Assembly (NCBI RefSeq): GCF_004152865.1
Contig: NZ_SEOO01000002.1
Location: 1 to 64,000, forward strand
DNA length: 64,000 nucleotides
Direction of reading: 5' to 3'
DNA from: Sphingobium cupriresistens
GTDB lineage: Bacteria > Pseudomonadota > Alphaproteobacteria > Sphingomonadales > Sphingomonadaceae
Shown piece after piece: positions 46,593 through 54,975 of the stretch. Under the pieces are notes generated by a model that saw only the letters and a program-made list of their open reading frames with translations, was not told the origin of the DNA and made no database searches. Position 1 is the first letter of the stretch, and each line of letters begins with the position of its first letter. The translations under genes and the position numbers were made by a program.

Positions 46593-49193
46593 ATGGCCGA
46601 CATGATCTCCACCCACGCCGCTGCGCCCACCATCATTCGCCGGATGGACTATCGTCCGCCCGACTGGCTGGTCCCCGACGTCACGCTCGACTTCGATCTC
46701 GATCCCGCACTGACCAGGGTGCGCGCAACCCTGTCGGTCACGCGCAACGGCGATCATGACCTCCCGCTGCGGCTCGATGGCGAGGGCATCGTGCCGCTGT
46801 CCGTGTGCGTCGATGGCCGCCCGCTGGCGCAGGACGAGTGGCATCTGGAGGCCGGCGCGCTCATCATCGCGCTGCCCGATGCCGCACATAGCGTCGAAAC
46901 GCTGGTGGAGCTGTCGCCGGAGGGCAATAGCAAGTTAATGGGCCTCTACGCCAGCGGCGGCCTGCTCTGCACCCAATGCGAAGCCGAAGGCTTCCGCCGC
47001 ATCACCTTCTTCCCCGACCGGCCCGACATATTGTCGCGCTACAGCGTGCGGATGGAAGCGGACAAGGCGCGCTTCCCGATCCTGCTCGCCAATGGCGACC
47101 CCATCGAGCAGGGCGACCTGCCCGATGGCCGCCACTGGGCGCGCTGGAACGATCCCTTCCTCAAACCCTGCTATCTCTTCGCTCTGGTCGCGGGCGACCT
47201 CGCCTGTAATGCCGACCGTTTCGTCACGATGAGCGGGCGCGAAGTGCAGCTAGGCATCTGGGTGCGCGAAGCCGATCTCGCCCGGACCGATCATGCGATG
47301 CACGCGCTCAAGAACAGCATGGCCTGGGACGAGCGGGTCTATGGCCGCGAATATGATCTGGACGTGTTCAACATCGTCGCCGTGGCCGACTTCAATTTCG
47401 GCGCGATGGAGAATAAGGGTCTCAACATCTTCAATTCGCGCTATATTTTGGCCGATCCCGAAACCGCGACCGACATCGACTATGATGGGGTCGAAGGCGT
47501 GGTGGCGCATGAATATTTCCATAACTGGTCCGGCAACCGCGTCACTTGCCGCGACTGGTTCCAGCTTTCCTTGAAGGAAGGCTTCACCGTCTTCCGCGAC
47601 CAGAATTTTTCCGCCGACATGGGCAGCCATGCGGTCAAGCGGATCGAGGATGTTCGCATTCTGCGCGCCGGCCAGTTTCCGGAGGATAGCGGCCCGCTCG
47701 CCCATCCGGTCAGGCCTGAATCCTATATGGAAATCAGCAACTTCTACACCGCCACCATCTATAATAAGGGCGCCGAGCTGATCCGCATGATGGCGTTGAT
47801 GCTGGGTGCGGAGCGGTTTCGCGCAGGCACCGATCTCTATTTCGACCGGCATGACGGACAAGCCGCCACTTGCGAGGATTTCGTGCTGGCGATGGAGGAG
47901 GGCGGGGGGATCGACCTTACCCAATTCCGCCGCTGGTATGAGCAGGCCGGCACGCCGCATGTCCGCGCCCTCATCAGCCATGATCCGATCAGCCAGAGCG
48001 CCACACTGACGCTGGAGCAGACGATGCCGCCGACGCCGGGTCAGACCGACAAGCGGCCGATGGCGATCCCGCTGCGCACCGCGCTGTTCGATCCCGCCAC
48101 CGGGCAGCATCGCGGCGACGAACTGCTGATGCTGACGGAGGGCAAGCAGAGCTTCACCTTCACCGGCTTTCCGGCCACGCCCATCCCGTCGATCAACCGC
48201 GGTTTTTCCGCCCCGGTGATCGTGGAAACCAACCGTAGCCAGGACGATCTCGCCTTTCTGTCGGCGCATGACGACGATCCCTTCGCCCGTTACGAAGCGA
48301 TGCAGCAGTTAATGGTCAATGTGCTGGTCGGCCGCATCGCGGGCCACGCCACCGACGACGCGACGGTGATCGACGCCGTGCGCAACACAATCACCGATCC
48401 GTTGCTGGACCCCGCCTTTATCGCAGAAACGATCCGCCTGCCCAGCGAAGCCTATCTGGGCGACCAGATGCGCCTGGTCGATCCCGACGCGATCCATGCG
48501 GCGCGCGATGCGTTGCAACAGCAGATCGGCGCCGGGCTGGAACCGCTGTGGCGCGATATCCATGCACGGACCAAGGCGAACGCCTTCTCCCTTTCTCCCG
48601 CCGCCAAGGGCGCTCGCAAGCTGCGTAACGCGGCGCTCCATTATCTGGTGGCGTCGGGCGCGCAGGATGGCCCTGCCATCGCATTCGTCCAGTTTAGCGA
48701 GGCCGATAATATGACCGAGCGTCAGGCGGCGCTGGGCACGCTGGCCAATGGCGCCAGCCCGGAGCGGGAGGCGGCGCTCGACATCTTCTACAATCGCTAC
48801 GCCGCCGACGCGCTGACGCTCGACAAATGGTTCCAGACCCAGGCGTTCGCGCTGCATCCCGACACCGTGGACCTGGTCGCGCAGTTAAGCACGCATAAGG
48901 ATTTCACGCTCGCCAACCCCAACCGGGTGCGGTCGCTGTTCGGCGCCTTCGCCGGCAACCAGTGGGCGTTTCACCACAAGTCGGGCAAGGGTTATCGCCT
49001 GCTGGCCGACTGCATCATCGCGCTCGACAGGCTCAATCCGCAGACAGCCGCAAAACTGGTGCCGCCACTGGGCCGTTGGAAGCGGTTCGAGGAAAAGCGT
49101 GCGGCGCTGATGCGGGCGGAATTGCAACGCATTCTGGCGCAACCGGGATTGTCAAAGGATGTGACCGAACAGGCGGGAAAGAGCCTGGAATAA
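46593..49193 (+). CDS. pepN: Aminopeptidase N (M1 family)
   Basis: An 866-residue zinc aminopeptidase. The substrate motif 'GAMENKGLNIFNSRYILADPETATD' and the zinc motif 'HEYFHNWSGNRVTCRDWFQLSLKEG' (first His at ~306) are present, with a C-terminal PepN-type region. It trims N-terminal residues of peptides in the cytoplasm; no signal peptide. It is convergent with the Mla lipoprotein gene across a hairpin terminator. Confidence 0.96.
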   Translation: MADMISTHAAAPTIIRRMDYRPPDWLVPDVTLDFDLDPALTRVRATLSVTRNGDHDLPLRLDGEGIVPLSVCVDGRPLAQDEWHLEAGALIIALPDAAHSVETLVELSPEGNSKLMGLYASGGLLCTQCEAEGFRRITFFPDRPDILSRYSVRMEADKARFPILLANGDPIEQGDLPDGRHWARWNDPFLKPCYLFALVAGDLACNADRFVTMSGREVQLGIWVREADLARTDHAMHALKNSMAWDERVYGREYDLDVFNIVAVADFNFGAMENKGLNIFNSRYILADPETATDIDYDGVEGVVAHEYFHNWSGNRVTCRDWFQLSLKEGFTVFRDQNFSADMGSHAVKRIEDVRILRAGQFPEDSGPLAHPVRPESYMEISNFYTATIYNKGAELIRMMALMLGAERFRAGTDLYFDRHDGQAATCEDFVLAMEEGGGIDLTQFRRWYEQAGTPHVRALISHDPISQSATLTLEQTMPPTPGQTDKRPMAIPLRTALFDPATGQHRGDELLMLTEGKQSFTFTGFPATPIPSINRGFSAPVIVETNRSQDDLAFLSAHDDDPFARYEAMQQLMVNVLVGRIAGHATDDATVIDAVRNTITDPLLDPAFIAETIRLPSEAYLGDQMRLVDPDAIHAARDALQQQIGAGLEPLWRDIHARTKANAFSLSPAAKGARKLRNAALHYLVASGAQDGPAIAFVQFSEADNMTERQAALGTLANGASPEREAALDIFYNRYAADALTLDKWFQTQAFALHPDTVDLVAQLSTHKDFTLANPNRVRSLFGAFAGNQWAFHHKSGKGYRLLADCIIALDRLNPQTAAKLVPPLGRWKRFEEKRAALMRAELQRILAQPGLSKDVTEQAGKSLE

Positions 49194-49205
49194 GCATCCG
49201 GCAGG

Positions 49206-49232
49206 GGTTCGCTTCGCGTTGCGAAGCGAACC
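49206..49232. terminator. Perfect hairpin between convergent pepN and the Mla operon
   Basis: GGTTCGCTTCGC (49206-49217) and GCGAAGCGAACC (49221-49232) form a 12-bp perfect stem with a GTT loop. No T run is present on either side, so termination efficiency is uncertain. Confidence 0.6.
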
Positions 49233-49241
49233 TTCAAGGCG

Positions 49242-49892
49242 TCAGTCCTTCACCGCCGCGGCCCAGGCGGCGACGTCGGCCGCCACCTTGTTCGCCGCGA
49301 CATTGATCGGCGCTCCGACCGTCCCGGCTTCGATCTTGCCGCCCACCGGCTGGCTGGCGGTGAACCGCTGCCGCGCCAGCGCGACGCCGTTGGGGGTGGT
49401 GAGCACCGCGTCATAGGTGACGACCGCGCTGTTGCTCGCCGCATCGATGCCGAAGGCCACCAGTTCGCCACTCAGTCGCTGGCCGCCATCACCGGAAAAC
49501 TGCCCCGAATCCAGCACCACCCGATCGGTCGTGGCGGAAATGGTTTCGGCGAGCAGGCCCCGGAACAGATGGCGGGGCGTGTCGGCCCATTGCACCTTGG
49601 TCACATAAGCGACGGAGGTCGGCCCCAGTTTCACCGGCACGCGCACCGTATCCAGCGTCTTGGGCGCGTCGGGATCGGCGACGATCAGCGTACGCCCGCC
49701 ACCCGCCACCCGTGCGGCGCCGGACGGCACCTTCTGCGCGGCATCCAGCGTCAGTAGCTTTTCGGGGGGCTTTGCGCCGAAGGATACGCAACCCGACAGC
49801 AGGACGGCAGCGGTCAGCGCGACAAGCGCGCCTTTCCGGTTCGCGCCGGGGTGTTTCACATGGAACATGGTCCGCATCTCTCTCATCATCAT
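49242..49892 (-). CDS. ABC-type transport auxiliary lipoprotein (PqiC/MlaD-linked)
   Basis: A 216-residue lipoprotein (lipobox LLSGC, Cys35) of the ABC-type transport auxiliary component family ('KLLTLDAAQKVPSG', 'VAYVTKVQWADTPRHLFRGLLAETISATTD'), which accompanies MCE transporters at the outer membrane. The start overlaps the mlaD stop (ATGA). An N-terminal MFHVKH sequence (residues 9-14) is encoded by a parS-like palindrome. It is last in the Mla operon. Confidence 0.87.
   Translation of the reverse strand: MMMREMRTMFHVKHPGANRKGALVALTAAVLLSGCVSFGAKPPEKLLTLDAAQKVPSGAARVAGGGRTLIVADPDAPKTLDTVRVPVKLGPTSVAYVTKVQWADTPRHLFRGLLAETISATTDRVVLDSGQFSGDGGQRLSGELVAFGIDAASNSAVVTYDAVLTTPNGVALARQRFTASQPVGGKIEAGTVGAPINVAANKVAADVAAWAAAVKD
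49852..49867. promoter_or_regulatory. parS-like site at the lipoprotein N-terminus
   Basis: TGTTTCACATGGAACA, 14 of 16 consensus bases, overlapping the codons for MFHVKH. The central CACGTG is altered to CACATG, so ParB affinity may be reduced. Confidence 0.45.
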
Positions 49893-50851
49893 GGCTTATA
49901 GTCCGGCAGCTTGGGCGATCCGACCAGCGATCCCGCGCCCTGCTGGTCCAGCTTTTCCGCAACGCCGCGGAAGGAGCGCGACATTTCGCGCAGGTCACGG
50001 ACCAGCTGGTTGACCTCCGGCATGGTCTGGGTGCTGAACGCCTTTACGCCCGGCTGCGCCTCACCGATGGTCTTGTCCAACGTCTCGATGCTGCGGGTCG
50101 CCGCCTGCACGCTCTTGCGCAGGTCGCTCATCAGCGGTCGGCCTTCCTCGTTCAGCATCGTGTCGGTGGTGGCGGCGAGCTTGCCGATCTGTTCGACGGC
50201 GACACCGGTGCGCTGCACCGCGATCCGCGCTTCGGCCAGGGTGGCGGCGATTTCAGGGCTGCGATCGGCCAGCGCGCCGGACACCCGCTCGACATTGGCC
50301 AATATGCCCGCGATCGACTGCTGATTCTTGTCGCTCAGCAACTCGGTCAGGCGCTCGGTGAGGGTCGACAGCCGCTCCAACAGCTGCGGCGCATTGTTGA
50401 GCAGTTCGCCCAGCGCGCCCGGCTTGGTCGGGATCACCGGCACCCCGTCGGGGCAGGCCGCCCGCACATTGCCGGTCGGACAGGCGATCGGCGGCGCGCC
50501 CTTGACGGCGCCGTCCAGCACCACTTCGCTGACGCCGGTGAAGCCGACCCCGGCGATGGTCGCGGTGGTGCCCTGCAGCACCGGGGTTCCGTCCTTGACG
50601 GAAATGCGCACCTTCACGAAGCTCGGATCACGCTTCCAAAGTTCGATCTTCTCCACCTTGCCCGACGGCACGCCGGAATAATTGACGCTAGACCCCTTTG
50701 CGAGGCCGCTGACGGACTGTTTGAAGAAGATGTCATATTCCTTATTCTCGCCATCGGAAACGCGCGAGAACCAGAAGGCGGCGGCCATGATCGCAGCCAG
50801 CAGCAACAGCGTGACTGCACCGACCAGCACATGATTGGAGCGGGTTTCCAT
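49889..50851 (-). CDS. mlaD: MlaD-family (MCE domain) transporter protein
   Basis: A 320-residue protein with one N-terminal membrane helix ('HVLVGAVTLLLLAAIMAAAFWF') and an MCE domain ('YDIFFKQSVSGLAKGSSVNYSGVPSGKVEKIELW'), followed by a long helical region ('LRDLREMSRSFRGVAEKLDQQ'). MCE proteins form a hexameric ring that carries phospholipids between membranes. It is encoded two bases after mlaF and overlaps the lipoprotein gene. Confidence 0.92.
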   Translation of the reverse strand: METRSNHVLVGAVTLLLLAAIMAAAFWFSRVSDGENKEYDIFFKQSVSGLAKGSSVNYSGVPSGKVEKIELWKRDPSFVKVRISVKDGTPVLQGTTATIAGVGFTGVSEVVLDGAVKGAPPIACPTGNVRAACPDGVPVIPTKPGALGELLNNAPQLLERLSTLTERLTELLSDKNQQSIAGILANVERVSGALADRSPEIAATLAEARIAVQRTGVAVEQIGKLAATTDTMLNEEGRPLMSDLRKSVQAATRSIETLDKTIGEAQPGVKAFSTQTMPEVNQLVRDLREMSRSFRGVAEKLDQQGAGSLVGSPKLPDYKP

Positions 50852-50853
50852 AT

Positions 50854-51738
50854 CTATCGCCTTCCGTCCGACGGACTAAGCGCCGCCTTTGTCTGTTCCC
50901 GGTCCTTTTCGCGCGACACCGCCGCGGTTGCGGCGCGGCCGCGCGGACCGTTGAAATATTCCTGAATCCAGGGGTGATCGGTCGCCAGCAACTCTTCGAT
51001 CGTGCCGACGGCGGTCACCTTTTTATCGGCCAGCACCGCCACCCTGTCACAGATCGAATAGAGCGTATCGAGATCATGGGTGATAAGGAAGACAGTCAGG
51101 CCCAACGTCTGCTGCAATTTGCGCGTCATCTCATCGAATGCCGCCGCACCGATCGGGTCCAGGCCTGCGGTAGGCTCGTCCAGGAACAGCAGGTCCGGGT
51201 CCAGCGCCAGGGCGCGGGCCAGGCCCGCGCGCTTCTTCATGCCCCCCGACAATTCGGCCGGATATTTGGGACCGGCCTCGGTCGGCAGGCCGGTCATGCG
51301 GATCTTGTAGGCGGCGATCTCGTCGCGCAGTTGCGGCCCGATATTGGGATAATATTCGCGGATCGGCACCTCGACATTCTCAGCCACCGTCAGGGTGGAA
51401 AAGAGCGCGCCGCCCTGAAACAGCACGCCCCAGCGCTTGCGGATCGCCAACGCTTCGTCATCCAGCCGCCCGATCATCGATTCGCCAAAAACGTGAATAT
51501 CGCCCTCATCGGGCGTTTGCAGGCCAATGATTGCGCGCATCAGCACCGATTTGCCGGTGCCGGACCCGCCGACCACGCCCAATATCTCGCCCTTGCGCAC
51601 ATCCAGGTCCAACCCCTCATGCACCACCTGGTCGCCAAAGCTGTTACGCAATCCACGCACCGAAATGGCGATCTCGGCCGTTTCCACCGCCTGTTCGATC
51701 CGCTCTTCCTCGGCTCGCTGGATCTCTTCTTCGCTCAT
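50854..51738 (-). CDS. mlaF: ABC transporter ATPase, MlaF-type
   Basis: A 294-residue ATPase. Walker A 'GVVGGSGTGKSVLMRAIIGL', signature 'ELSGGMKKRAGLARALALDPDLLFLDEPTAGLDPIG' and D/H loops 'LITHDLDTLYSICDRVAVL' are clear. The N-terminal ~25 residues are acidic and glutamate-rich ('MSEEEIQRAEEERIEQAVETAE'). The start at 51738 shares a base with the mlaE stop. It powers the lipid transporter. Confidence 0.95.
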   Translation of the reverse strand: MSEEEIQRAEEERIEQAVETAEIAISVRGLRNSFGDQVVHEGLDLDVRKGEILGVVGGSGTGKSVLMRAIIGLQTPDEGDIHVFGESMIGRLDDEALAIRKRWGVLFQGGALFSTLTVAENVEVPIREYYPNIGPQLRDEIAAYKIRMTGLPTEAGPKYPAELSGGMKKRAGLARALALDPDLLFLDEPTAGLDPIGAAAFDEMTRKLQQTLGLTVFLITHDLDTLYSICDRVAVLADKKVTAVGTIEELLATDHPWIQEYFNGPRGRAATAAVSREKDREQTKAALSPSDGRR

Positions 51739-52847
51739 CAGTTCCAGCCCACCCAAGTGAAGAAGACGGCGAAAAAGGCGTCGATCACGATCACCAGGAA
51801 GATCGCCTGCACCACGGCCGCAGTGGTGCGCAAACCGACTTCCTCGGCATTGGCCTTCACCTGCATCCCCTGGAAACAGCCCGACAGCGCTATGATGATG
51901 CCGAAAACGGGCGCCTTGATCAGGCCGACCCACAGATCGGTGATCGGAACGACCTCCCGCAATCGCTGGACAAAGGTGATGGGCGGAATCTCCAGCGCGA
52001 TCGCACACAGAAATCCGCCACCGATCACCGCCATGATCGAAGCGTAAAAACCCAGCAACGGCATCATGATGACAACGGCCAGCGTGCGCGGCAGCACCAA
52101 CGCCTCCATCGGCGACACGCCGATGGTGCGCATCGCGTCGACCTCCTCGGTCAGCTTCATCGTGCCCAATTGCGCGGCGAAGGCCGAACCGGAACGGCCG
52201 GCGACCATGATCGCGGTCATCAGCACGCCCAGTTCGCGAAAAGTCAGGCGGCCGACCAGGTTGATCGTCAGCATCTCCATGCCGAACTGGCGCAACTGCA
52301 CCGACCCCTGCTGGGCGATGACGATACCGATCAGGAAGCTCATCAGGCCGATAATGCCCAGCGCCGATACGCCGACCACTTCGAACCGCTGCACCACCGC
52401 ATTGATGCGGAACCGATGCGGATGGCGGATAACGCTCCAGCTCGCGATCAGCGTGGCGCCGAAAAAGCCGAGCAGCCCCATCAGGTTCGCGCCGGACGCG
52501 ATCACCGCTTCGCCGATCTGGCCGACGACGCGACGCAGCGGATGGACATGGTCAGGCCGGATCGGCATCGGCTCGTCCAAATGGCAGACGGCGTCGATCA
52601 GGCGTCGCGCATCGTCGCTGGCGCCGGTGACATCACAGCCCAGCCGCTTGGTCGCGCGATGCACGGTCCAGGCGCCGATCGTATCCATATGGTCGACAGC
52701 GGACAGATCGATGGCGCCGACCGGCCCCTGCACGGCGTCCAGCCGGTCGGGCAGGTCGCCCAGACAGGCGATCGCCAGCGATCCGGAAAGCCGGACCACA
52801 TTACTGCCGTCCTGCTGTTCCTCGGCTAATTCGGCGGCTTTGTTCAT
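51738..52847 (-). CDS. mlaE: ABC transporter permease with N-terminal STAS domain, MlaE-type
   Basis: A 369-residue protein. Residues ~15-95 are an STAS-like domain ('NVVRLSGSLAIACLGDLPDRLDAV...DLSAVDHMDTIGAWTVHRA'), which in E. coli is the separate protein MlaB; here it is fused. The permease part has the MlaE hallmarks 'VGRLTFRELGVLMTAIMVAGRSGSAFAAQLGTMKLTEEVDAMRTIGVSP' and ~5 helices. It heads the leftward operon mlaE-mlaF-mlaD-lipoprotein, implying maintenance of outer-membrane lipid asymmetry. Confidence 0.95.
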   Translation of the reverse strand: MNKAAELAEEQQDGSNVVRLSGSLAIACLGDLPDRLDAVQGPVGAIDLSAVDHMDTIGAWTVHRATKRLGCDVTGASDDARRLIDAVCHLDEPMPIRPDHVHPLRRVVGQIGEAVIASGANLMGLLGFFGATLIASWSVIRHPHRFRINAVVQRFEVVGVSALGIIGLMSFLIGIVIAQQGSVQLRQFGMEMLTINLVGRLTFRELGVLMTAIMVAGRSGSAFAAQLGTMKLTEEVDAMRTIGVSPMEALVLPRTLAVVIMMPLLGFYASIMAVIGGGFLCAIALEIPPITFVQRLREVVPITDLWVGLIKAPVFGIIIALSGCFQGMQVKANAEEVGLRTTAAVVQAIFLVIVIDAFFAVFFTWVGWN

Positions 52848-52945
52848 GCGATGGGATTACTGGTCCATTATCGGTTGCACGGCAAGCCGAAACGGCCCAT
52901 CCGCAAGCCAGAACGAAGGGCGGACAGAAAAGTTTCGGAAACGGC

Positions 52946-53623
52946 ATGACGACGCACAGGCTGGCCATTTACGACATGGACCGCACGGTGACCTTCAGCG
53001 GCACCTATACAGGCTTTCTGATCCATGTGGCGGGGCATATGGCGCCATGGCGACTGGTGCTTTTTCCCTGCGTCATCCTGCTGATGCTGGCCTATGTGGT
53101 GAAGCTGATCAGTCGCCAGCGGCTGAAGGAACTGAACCAGGCGCTGATGATCGGCTTCAACGTCGAACGCGCGAAACTGATGCCGCATGTCGAAAGCTAT
53201 GCCGACCGGGTGATCGCCCGCAACCTGCGTGCAGGGGCCGTGGCGCAGATCGCGCAGGATCGCGCCGACGGCTATAGGCTGGTGCTCGCCACCGCCTCCT
53301 ACCGCCTTTATGTCGAACCGATCGCGCGGCGGCTGGGCTTCGACGCGGTGATCGCCACCGATCATCTGAGCCAGGATCTGCGCTATGTCCGCGCCAGGAT
53401 CGCGGGCGAAAATTGCTACGACACCGGCAAGCTGCGGATGATCAAGGCATGGATGGCGTCGCAGGCGATCGACCGCGCGCAGGCGCATATCCGCGCCTAT
53501 TCGGACCATGTGTCGGACGCGCCAATGCTGGAGTTCGCCGATATCCCCTTCGCCTCCAACCCGCACAAGCCGCTGGCCCGGCTGGCGGCGGATCGCGGAT
53601 GGACGCGGGTGGACTGGAGCTGA
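52946..53623 (+). CDS. HAD-IB family phosphatase
   Basis: A 225-residue haloacid-dehalogenase-like protein. The nucleophile motif 'IYDMDRTVTFSGTYTGFL' (DxDxT, residues 9-13), motif II 'LATASYRLYV' and motif III 'DTGKLRMI ... YSDHVSDAPML' are all present. An unusual hydrophobic stretch (residues ~35-57, 'PWRLVLFPCVILLMLAYVVKLI') sits in the cap region and may anchor it to the membrane. Subclass IB enzymes are often phosphoserine or phospholipid-related phosphatases; the substrate is unknown. It is divergent from the Mla operon. Confidence 0.87.
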   Translation: MTTHRLAIYDMDRTVTFSGTYTGFLIHVAGHMAPWRLVLFPCVILLMLAYVVKLISRQRLKELNQALMIGFNVERAKLMPHVESYADRVIARNLRAGAVAQIAQDRADGYRLVLATASYRLYVEPIARRLGFDAVIATDHLSQDLRYVRARIAGENCYDTGKLRMIKAWMASQAIDRAQAHIRAYSDHVSDAPMLEFADIPFASNPHKPLARLAADRGWTRVDWS

Positions 53624-53632
53624 TCTGGCGGC

Positions 53633-54187
53633 CTAGGCCGTCAACCCGTCGATCGCAGCCCAGCCATCCGCACCGATCCCCCGCAACATAGGCCGATGCC
53701 CCCGGCGCACGCCGCCCAGCGCCATGACCGGCGCATCGACCTGCCGCGCCAGGGCCGCGAAACGCACACGTCCCAAAATCTTGGCGCCGACATGCGAGCG
53801 GGTGGGGAACAGGGGCGAGACGAAACACAGATCGACGCCCGCCCGCCGCGCCGCCGCGGCCTCCCGCCCATCATGGACGGCGCGGCTGCGCAACAGGAGG
53901 CGGTCCGCTCGACGCGCGTCCCGCCCATGCGCGCCATCGGCCTGCCACGCCACTGCATCGCGCACCGGCCCGGCCAGCATCAGCACCAGCCGCTGCCGCC
54001 GTGCGATCTTCCGCAGCACCTCGAACAGTGCCCTTCTCGCCATTGGCTCGGTCCGATAATGCCGAAACACGATGCCGCCGCGCCCCTTGGGCAAGCGCAT
54101 GGCCGCCGCCAGCAACGCCGCCGTATCGACCCGCTCATCGGTCATCAGCCAGAGGGTGGGCAGTTTTTTGCGGTGGCGACGATCCAT
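53633..54187 (-). CDS. Thiamine phosphate synthase-like (TMP-TENI) protein
   Basis: A 184-residue protein with a truncated TIM-barrel core: 'TLWLMTDERVDTAALLAAAMRLPKGRGGIVFRHYRT', 'LVLMLAGP', 'DLCFVSPLFPTRSHVGAKILGRVRFAALARQVDAPVMALGGV'. These resemble ThiE/TenI-type proteins, and the 'FVSPLFPTRSH' loop is the phosphate region. It is shorter than typical ThiE (~210), and no other thiamine genes are nearby, so it may be a TenI-like paralogue. It ends convergent with the HAD gene. Confidence 0.78.
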   Translation of the reverse strand: MDRRHRKKLPTLWLMTDERVDTAALLAAAMRLPKGRGGIVFRHYRTEPMARRALFEVLRKIARRQRLVLMLAGPVRDAVAWQADGAHGRDARRADRLLLRSRAVHDGREAAAARRAGVDLCFVSPLFPTRSHVGAKILGRVRFAALARQVDAPVMALGGVRRGHRPMLRGIGADGWAAIDGLTA

Positions 54188-54210
54188 GGCCTTCGCCTAT
54201 AGCAGCGCAC

Positions 54211-54945
54211 ATGACCACAGACAGCCTAATCGAAGCGGCGCAGCGCCTCGCCACCCTGCGCGACAGCATCGACCGCGCCGCCCGCCTGACGCAGCGCACC
54301 GCAGACGCCATCAACCTGATCGCGGTGTCCAAGACGCATGACGCCGATGCGATCCGCCCGCTGCTCCATGCCGGGCAGCGCCGCTTCGGCGAAAATCGGG
54401 TGCAGGAAGCGCAGGAGAAATGGCCCGCGCTGCGCGAGGAATTTTCCGCCGTCGAACTGCATCTGGTCGGCCAGCTCCAGTCGAACAAGGCCGCCGACGC
54501 CGTGGCCCTTTTCGACGTCATCCACAGCCTCGACCGTCCCTCGCTCCTGACCGCGCTGGCCAGGGCGATGGACGCAGCGGACAAGCGCGTTCCCTGTTTC
54601 ATCCAGGTCAATATCGGCGCGGAGGAGCAGAAGGGCGGCTGCGCTATTGCCGATCTGCCTGCATTGATCGCCGCGGCGCGCGCGGCCGATATCCCTGTTC
54701 TGGGCCTGATGTGCGTGCCGCCGGCCGATATCGAGGCGGCGCCCTTCTTCGCGCTCTTGGCGAAGATCGCGCGGGAGGAGGGACTGGAGCGCCTGTCCAT
54801 GGGCATGTCGGGCGATTATGAAACCGCGATCATGCTGGGCGCGACCGATATCCGCGTCGGCACAGCGCTGTTCGGGGAAAGGCCATCCCCCGCTCGCCCC
54901 GTACCGGCGAGCGGGAGAGGGATGCTCAGAAACTCCCGTGCCTAG
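54211..54945 (+). CDS. yggS: YggS-type PLP homeostasis protein
   Basis: A 244-residue fold type III PLP-binding protein. 'INLIAVSKTHDADAIRPLLHAGQRRFGENRVQEAQEKW' contains the PLP lysine (~residue 36), and 'ELHLVGQLQSNKAADAV', 'LSMGMSGDYETAIMLGATDIRVGTALFGER' are conserved. It buffers PLP and has no known catalytic activity. The last ~15 residues (ending 'MLRNSRA') lie in a tandem 16-bp repeat that appears to be derived from the convergent gene's 3' end. Confidence 0.93.
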   Translation: MTTDSLIEAAQRLATLRDSIDRAARLTQRTADAINLIAVSKTHDADAIRPLLHAGQRRFGENRVQEAQEKWPALREEFSAVELHLVGQLQSNKAADAVALFDVIHSLDRPSLLTALARAMDAADKRVPCFIQVNIGAEEQKGGCAIADLPALIAAARAADIPVLGLMCVPPADIEAAPFFALLAKIAREEGLERLSMGMSGDYETAIMLGATDIRVGTALFGERPSPARPVPASGRGMLRNSRA

Positions 54946-54975
54946 AAACTTCCGCGCCTAAAAACTCCCGCGCAA
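54928..54975. repeat. 16-bp tandem triplication at the ends of yggS and the TonB receptor gene
   Basis: Three adjacent 16-base units start at 54928, 54944 and 54960 (consensus AGAAACTCCCGCGCCT, 1-4 differences). The third is inside the receptor gene and encodes its last residues (RGSF plus stop); copy 1 supplies the end of yggS including its TAG stop. The pattern indicates duplication of the receptor's 3' end. Confidence 0.75.
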
